Assembly: GCA_000226015.1 (NCBI GenBank)
Contig: JH152852.1
Coordinates: 28,880 to 55,379 of the forward strand
Direction of reading: 5' to 3'
DNA from: Mnemiopsis leidyi
Taxonomy: Eukaryota > Ctenophora > Tentaculata > Lobata > Bolinopsidae
DNA: 26,500 nt
Shown: positions 21,066 to 26,500 of the stretch, one piece after another
Layout of the letters: each line of letters starts with the position of its first letter
Numbering within the stretch: position 1 is the first letter of the stretch
Notes under the pieces: generated by a model
Told to the model about the DNA's origin: nothing
The model's database searches: none
The model's input: the letters and a program-made list of their open reading frames with translations, nothing else
Made by a program: the position numbers and the translations under genes

Positions 21066-22900
21066 AATCAGACCTATAAAAAGTTGGGGTTATTGGTTGA
21101 CATTTGTTTTACAGGGCTGTAGATTACCCTCAATATCTACATAAGTAAAGAGATGGGGTTTTGAAAGAAAGATGACCATAATTTTGAGCCTTGACTTTTC
21201 CAGGGTGAATTTCTCTGATTCATTTCCTCCCCCAAATATGAGACCAAGATTCATAGTGTGTGTGCGCACACACAAATATCCCCACATTTGCTCAGGGACA
21301 CAAGTTTAAGATTTGGTTTCCACATCAACTTGGTGACTGGTGTACTATTGTCATGTAGGGACCAGAGTTCTGGCGAAATTAAGTTTTGAGGTCATCTATT
21401 TGTGTTAGATTTGAGGATATTTTGAATTCTATCAACTTTTTTGTGTTCTTTTTTGGGATCTTTTACCCTCATTACTACCTCTTCAATGATGCTATCAAGA
21501 TAAGCTTTCTCAGATATCATTGCTGCTACAAAATATTCACTTGAACATTGAAAAATTGCTATTTGGAAACAAGTCCAACTAAAATTAGTACATGGTCAAG
21601 ATCAAAAAACAACAACAATTTATTAAAAATCTGGTAAATTGAGGGTTTTTTGGTCATTTGGTGAACCCAAATTATGCAGTCCAGACTAAATTTACCCTCG
21701 AAAAAATACCTCAATTCAAAATTATTGACAAACTATTTTACATCAGAAAGCTGTAAAAAGGTTTCTTGCCCTTTTTCAAAGAAAGAATTGTGCCCAAAGA
21801 TAGTAAGCTGTCGATTTTATGAGCAAAAATGAAGTTATTCTTATTTTTATCCCACAGAATAACATTTTTAGTACGATATCTTATTTTAATTCCATTGGTT
21901 GCAATGTAAAGATTGGACTCCCAATAAGCATCAGAACTACTCTTCATATCATCAAAATATGCCATTTAGGGTTACATAATTACATCTTATCCAAAAATTG
22001 AAATTATTCTTAATTTGAGGCTCAAATTTTGAGTCTCAAATATTGAGCACAATTGTTCAGTTTTGATGTTTCAGTAATGGCATTTATGTCAAGTATACAG
22101 TGGGACAATAATATGATATTTAAATCCCAAAAGAGTTACCCTCAGTTGAACTAGGCAAAACCCAGATTTTATGTTATCCCCAATATTTGCTCTTAAGCAA
22201 CCTTGATCTTCAAGATTTTCTATGACAATAGTTAGCCAACTATCTGCTGATTCAAAGTTCGATAAAATTACCCTCAGAAGCCCTAAAGAAGCCATTTTAT
22301 GAGTGGAATTTGAGGTTATCCTCAAATTTTCAATTAAAATCACTAAATCCTTAATAACCTCACTTAGAAAGTTATAGTAAAGGTATTCCTAGATAATTCA
22401 CAAACTCAAAAAACTTGGGAGTATGTTAACCTCAAAGAATCAATAAAACAAAAAGTTTGAAAATTGCCGTAAAATAGGCTAAAAATGAATGCCACAGTTT
22501 GGGATCATTTAAGCTGCTACTTATGACTTGAATTCAGGGTAGAATTTAATTTTCCCTCCCAAGCATACAGCAGTTCCCATGCTAATTAAGCACATTTGAT
22601 ACAAACTTGTGGTAAAGAGTTTGTTGTTGTGTAAAAAGAGACTCTTACAACTAGGAATGGCTATAAAAGTCGATTTAAATTGAAAATTTCATTCATTCTG
22701 TTCACAATTGATATTTTAATACACTTTGATGATAATAATTGAAAGATTTCAATAAAGAAAAGTTGTTGTTATCTAAGGTGACAAGGGTGATGGACAGTGG
22801 TGTAAAGTTGTAGGTCAAGCCAATAAGTCTTCTGGCGACAAAAAGTCGCCCCCAAGTGGTGCCCTTGGTTTAATTAAGGGCCTAATGGGTGCAATGTTTA
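21066..22900. other. AT-rich stretch without recognised gene; repeated CCTCA/TGAGG motifs
   Basis: Likely holds the 5' end of the PHPT1 transcript. From about 21120 to 22440 short segments such as TTACCCTCA and AATTTGAGG recur on both strands, for example a local inverted repeat near 22013-22048. This suggests an old, decayed repeat element, but no ends could be defined. Open frames at 21090, 21738 and 22089 (-) have no motifs. Confidence 0.4.
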
Positions 22901-23550
22901 ACAAGAATTGCGGCCGCTTTCACTGTGTCAGGCGACCGCTGAACTTCCCGTATCAATTATCATGCCGTCGCTTTTTGTAATTAAAATTCGCGAAATAAGG
23001 AATCATAATACGCAACCACACGTAATTTCGGTTAATTTTCATAGTTCTGGCTCTGCACGTGTAAATACAGACGCGCGAATTAATAATGCATCCGTTCAAT
23101 GCATGATTTTAAAATTTCACTCTGCACGCGCAAAGTTTGATCACTATCGCGCGTTCTTTTCATTGTTTTATTTCAAATATCGTGAGTCTGTATGGCATCG
23201 TTATAATTCAATTGTCTGTGCTACCTTTACAATTTATTCATAGTCATACTGCGTTGTGTTTATTATACTTTATACTAATAGCGTTAAGTAAGTTTGTCGT
23301 TAAATAGATTTGTACCCTGTACAGAGCTGAGATTAAAATCGTGTTACATTCATCTTTCAATCTGTCAAATTTCGACAAATTACTGAATAAAACTAAAGTT
23401 CATAGAATTTTGATCATTTTTTTCATGTGAGGCAAATACACATAAATTTCATTATGATTATGTATATCTAAAGTACATTCTGCGGCCTTGGGCAGTTAAA
23501 ACCCATAATCGTATTTGTATACATGATAAGTTTGATAAAGGAGCGCGGAC
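22901..23550. other. stretch with CpG-rich words, no recognised gene
   Basis: GCGCG-containing words are embedded in AT-rich DNA (for example CAGACGCGCGAATTAA and TGCACGCGCAAAG). A plus-strand frame at 22908-23243 is open for 111 codons but has no recognisable domain, and composition changes along it. It could be a repeat element; its ends are not visible. Confidence 0.35.
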
Positions 23551-23705
23551 GTGTCCGTACGTACGTACATACGGACACTTTTCGAGCTAATATTCCAAAA
23601 TTACGCTGTCGATCGCCAACCCTTGTTTTGTACTTTTTGTGCACGTGCACAAAACGTATCAAAACAATCTTGCCATTTGGGCCCTTCGGGCCCAAATGGC
23701 AAGAT
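23551..23705. repeat. cluster of three palindromes/hairpins
   Basis: First: 9-bp arms GTGTCCGTA/TACGGACAC at 23551-23559 and 23570-23578 around a TACG-rich loop. Second: a perfect 20-bp palindrome at 23635-23654, half-site TTTTGTGCAC. Third: perfect 18-bp arms at 23667-23684 and 23688-23705 (arm ATCTTGCCATTTGGGCCC) around TTC. The small open frames on both strands across this interval mirror each other because of the palindromes and are not taken as genes. Confidence 0.93.
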
Positions 23706-23899
23706 ACGGGAAAAAATATCACAGAAAAATCTAAATTTAAAATGGAGTTGTTAAACCATTAAGGCAATTTTGCTAGTCGTGCAGTTTATCTTACAAAATC
23801 GTCCCTAATTTTTATAACGACTTGACAGGGCTGTTGGGGCATTCAAGTTAAACATTGTTACGCTATTGGTGAAGGGTTTGACAAATTGTAAAATAGTGA

Positions 23900-24240
23900 T
23901 TCTTTTGTCAGCTTCTATAACACCCTTCTCCAAGCTCTCTAACCACCTACCTCAAACCTCTGGCTCAGAACCCTCTCCTGCTCAAATGCAAAGACTCCTC
24001 TGACTTTATGCAATGCCTGAATTCCTCCCTCAATCCCCTTTCCCCTACCTGAAGAAACCCTCCACACAATAAAGTCTGCCCCAACTCACCACTCCCTCAC
24101 TACCAGACACAGAATAGCTTTGAACAACATCAACATCCTTAAACCCCTTCCATCAAAATTCAACTTGCACTTGACTGAGTAAACAAACATCCACATCAAA
24201 AACCTTTCCACGAATCTGGCATTACCTTTTCCTCCTCTTA
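23900..24240. other. strongly strand-asymmetric (C-rich, G-poor) segment
   Basis: About 340 bp rich in C, A and T and very poor in G on the plus strand. On the reverse strand, short open pieces in different frames are separated by stops, which may be a decayed coding remnant. No family could be recognised and no intact frame remains. Confidence 0.4.
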
Positions 24241-24391
24241 AGAAGACTAGCCTTTTTGGGTTTTAACATTTGTGATTATGGTAATATTACAGTCAGCAGT
24301 TCACACCCCATTTTTCTATCTACCCAGGCTTTTACAGTTATACTGAAGGGGCATTTGGAAGATTTTAAACAGAGACCCTCCTCATTTAACC

Positions 24392-24595
24392 TTGACGAGA
24401 TTATATCCGTCTAACGTTCTAACGAAACGTTCAGCTTTAGCTGCGTGAGTCGGGTATCACCGCGACAAATTTAACCCTTAATCACGGATTCCTGGTCATC
24501 CGTGATTAAGGGTTAAATTTGTCGCGGTGATACCCGACTCACGCAGCTAAAGCTGAACGTTTCGTTAGAATGTTAGACGGATATAATCTCGTCAA
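24392..24595. mobile_element. foldback element: near-perfect 98-bp inverted repeat
   Basis: Arms 24392-24489 and 24498-24595 are reverse complements with a single mismatch (AACGTT against AACATT), around the 8-nt loop TCCTGGTC. The outer ends read TTGACGAG...CTCGTCAA. No clear target duplication is seen. A half copy of the same family lies at 25309-25376. High arm identity means either recent insertion or arm-to-arm conversion. It encodes nothing. Confidence 0.88.
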
Positions 24596-24706
24596 CAAAA
24601 GTGGCTCTAAAACTGAGACCTGTGGTATCCCTAATGAAATTTCATAAAATAGGAATATTTACCCTGTACAAAAACTCTGAAAGTTCTTGTCTCACGGCCA
24701 CGCCGC

Positions 24707-24746
24707 CGCGCGCTTCGCGCGCGCCGGAGGCTGCCGCTTCGCGGCA
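24707..24746. repeat. two GC-rich hairpins with TTC loops
   Basis: Arms 24707-24713/24717-24723 (CGCGCGC) and 24732-24737/24741-24746 (TGCCGC) each enclose TTC between C and G. They lie within a short GC-rich island in AT-rich DNA. Confidence 0.85.
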
Positions 24747-24947
24747 ACAGGGCTATACAACGTGTAGCAAGAAAGTTCTACCAACTGAAAAGTCCCTGAT
24801 GGTATCTAATACTTTACCACCTATTCCTAATCCCTGAAGCTCTAAAATTAGAGGAGTAGACGTCAGACTTAGCAAAATGTCGGCTGCCAGCAACAAATAC
24901 TATTACTAGTCAGCCTAACTTTGAACTTGAGCCATCGTAGGAACACC

Positions 24948-25012
24948 TTACCGGGCGATGCGCGGCTCTCTCTACGTTGCAAAGCAACAATTAGCCTGAG
25001 GTCCCCAGGTAA
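24948..25012. mobile_element. 65-bp mini-element, copy 1, with 8-9 bp target duplication
   Basis: Starts TTACCGGGCGATGCGCGGCT and ends GAGGTCCCCAGGTAA. It is flanked on both sides by AGGAACACC (24939-24947 and 25013-25021). The terminal inverted repeat is only TTACC/GGTAA. The second copy at 26093 has different flanks, so this behaves as a transposed unit. An 8-bp duplication would fit hAT-type transposition; the family is not proven. Confidence 0.85.
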
Positions 25013-25021
25013 AGGAACACC

Positions 25022-25186
25022 CTTTGAGCAAGAGCCTTTGCCCTTTTCAGTTATTGCTCAAGTTTTTTCAAATTTAATCTGCTACTAAGTTTTTTGAAGA
25101 TTGATTATGCTGCCTTTGTAGGGTTGATAGACATAAATAGATGAAACACTTCTACAATTTCAATTTCATAATATGGTCTTGGCGCA
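25022..25186. other. stretch without recognised gene
   Basis: Short AT-rich spacer between the mini-element and a hairpin; nothing recognised. Confidence 0.5.
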
Positions 25187-25226
25187 CGCGGAGACGGACG
25201 CTTTCTGTATAGTGTCCGTCTCTGCG
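25187..25226. repeat. 13-bp-arm hairpin
   Basis: Arms 25187-25199 (CGCGGAGACGGAC) and 25214-25226 pair along 13 bp with one G-T wobble, around a 14-nt loop. It includes GTCCGT, also found in the hairpin at 23551. Confidence 0.85.
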
Positions 25227-25308
25227 AATGTCCCACAATGAGCGAGTATGTGCAATGTGTTTGTTTTTATGCAGTGTTGAAGTTTGAAACTCATTTTATC
25301 ATAAACAA

Positions 25309-25376
25309 TTTGTCGAGATGTTACCCGACCCATGCGCGGCTCGCATTTAGATGTTAGACGGATATCATCTCGTCAA
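25309..25376. mobile_element. half copy of the foldback element
   Basis: The right 26 bases (25351-25376, ending CATCTCGTCAA) match 24570-24595 of the foldback element with one difference. The left part (TTTGTCGAGATGTTACCCGAC) follows the same order as 24519-24540 with a few changes. The middle is replaced by ATGCGCGGCTCGCAT. Only one arm is present. Confidence 0.7.
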
Positions 25377-26092
25377 AGCTAAAAACTCTTAAATACAACC
25401 CGCCTATAGCTAGCCATCAAAGTTTAACACTATGACTTATTACAATAGAAGCTTATATTACAGTTACATAGAAGTTGATCAAATGGAAAATATTTGAGAA
25501 AATATTTGGGAAATTAGCAAGAAAAAAATTATTGGATATGATTCTTACTCCTTTTTTTTTCCATATTAGTTTTTAACATTTAATGCTTTTTATTAAATTT
25601 GTTAAATTTTTTAAGGTTTTTGAAATTTTTAGGAGATTATGTGTGATGATGCTGGCATCATTATTTATTATTTATTTTATTTATTTATGTTTGCGTGCAT
25701 TGACAATGGATATCGAGCCGCGCGTGCGTCCTTTGGCCAGTGCGCGCGTTGGCGGACGTACGTACGCGTCGTCACATCTGCGGTCAATGCTGGGTCAACC
25801 CACACTATACGAGTGTGAGAATGAGATATATTTATGATTTGATTACAAATGCTGTAAATAAAATTTGTTGTTTTCTTGAAAGTTGTTGTTTTCTTAGGTT
25901 GTTACATAGAAGCTTTCAATATCAGGTGTGAAAAGTGTTCAGCTAGAAGTGAAGTTTGAAGTGAGCCTTGAATAAAAAGGTGGGTTGGTGTCAGGCGTGT
26001 GAGAGTTATGGCATTTGCCTATTAGTAGAGGCTGTTAGGTAAAGTTCATAGAAGGTACACCTAATGGGCCTTAAGTATAAGTATGACTTAGT
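25377..26092. other. stretch without recognised gene
   Basis: AT-rich with a CpG-dense island near 25710-25790 containing GGACGTACGTACGCG, akin to the TACG repeat at 23558. Open frames 25583-25837 and 25740-25931 overlap each other and lack motifs. Confidence 0.45.
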
Positions 26093-26161
26093 TTACCGGG
26101 CGATGCGCGGCTCTCTCTACGTTTCCCTCAAAGCAACAATTAGCCTGAGGTCCCCAGGTAA
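26093..26161. mobile_element. 69-bp mini-element, copy 2, with 8-bp target duplication
   Basis: Same start and end as the copy at 24948, differing only by 4 extra bases in the middle (TTCCCTC against TGC after ACGT). Flanked by GACTTAGT at 26085-26092 and 26162-26169. Two near-identical copies with unrelated but duplicated flanks show recent movement. Confidence 0.87.
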
Positions 26162-26169
26162 GACTTAGT

Positions 26170-26500
26170 GTAAGGTGAACTGTCAAGTTTTTAGGGTGTC
26201 AGCATTGTCAGCATTCCAGCTGCTGACGATTATATGTTCTTGCGCGGCTCAAAATCAATTCCAGTTTTAACTAGTTTGAAAAACCAAAATACTCAACAAA
26301 TTTGGTTTCATTTTTACTCAGGTCAATGCCCTCTACAACTTTTTTATTCATTGGAATGCGATCAACTACGAAGAAAACCTAAAATAAAGTAATATAAAAT
26401 TTTCCTTCATTTATGTCGTCGCGAGCGCTTAAAATTACACCCTTTATTTATACGTTTGTCTTCGCGCGCTACAAATAACTGGTGCGCGGTGATAACCGGC
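26170..26500. other. window end, no recognised gene
   Basis: AT-rich DNA with CpG-rich words (TCGTCGCGAGCGC, CTTCGCGCGC, TGCGCGGTGATAACCGG) at the edge, probably part of a repeat that runs out of the window. Confidence 0.45.

Noticed and set aside
22908-23243. 111-codon plus-strand open frame
   Set aside because: Mixed composition, no domain and surrounded by repeats; insufficient to call a gene.
23468-23762. Overlapping open frames on both strands with HLGP.GPNGK-like words
   Set aside because: The matching words on the two strands are caused by the perfect palindrome at 23667-23705.

Overview
The window reads as nuclear DNA from an invertebrate animal. It is AT-rich, its genes are split by short introns with GT..AG borders, it carries many small non-autonomous transposons, and it has one 10-base assembly gap. 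Species cannot be named from sequence alone. I rebuilt the gene models by hand from splice sites, reading frame and remembered family motifs; no search was run.

Layout. Bases 1-7900 hold no complete gene. They contain an AT microsatellite, a pogo/Tigger-like MITE (661-852) and two isolated open first-exon candidates (3692-3814, 5106-5402), each with an ATG and a strong phase-0 donor. Bases 7909-12560 (+) carry a complete 14-exon arylsulfatase B/I/J-type gene. Its predicted 594-residue product has a type II membrane anchor in place of a cleaved signal peptide. Bases 13519-14607 are a locally duplicated segment split by an assembly gap, one copy carrying a Harbinger-like MITE. Bases 14790-19262 (-) are a six-exon gene for a coiled-coil protein with a very acidic C-terminal half, convergent with the sulfatase gene. 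Bases 20721-21065 (-) are a single-exon 14-kDa phosphohistidine phosphatase (PHPT1/Janus). From about 21100 to the end I recognise no gene. That part holds foldback DNA, hairpins and two copies of a 65-69 bp element flanked by 8-9 bp target duplications.

The most striking feature is in the sulfatase gene. The end of exon 5, together with its 5' splice site, has been amplified into eight tandem 45-bp units (9278-9637). Every unit keeps the reading frame and carries a usable GTATGT donor. The intron therefore starts with eight competing, frame-equivalent 5' splice sites, which could give proteins differing by multiples of 15 residues right after the active-site region.

The three genes show no obvious shared pathway. 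The sulfatase would act in the secretory or extracellular space on sulfated glycans. PHPT1 is a cytosolic protein-histidine phosphatase. The coiled-coil protein has no assigned role.
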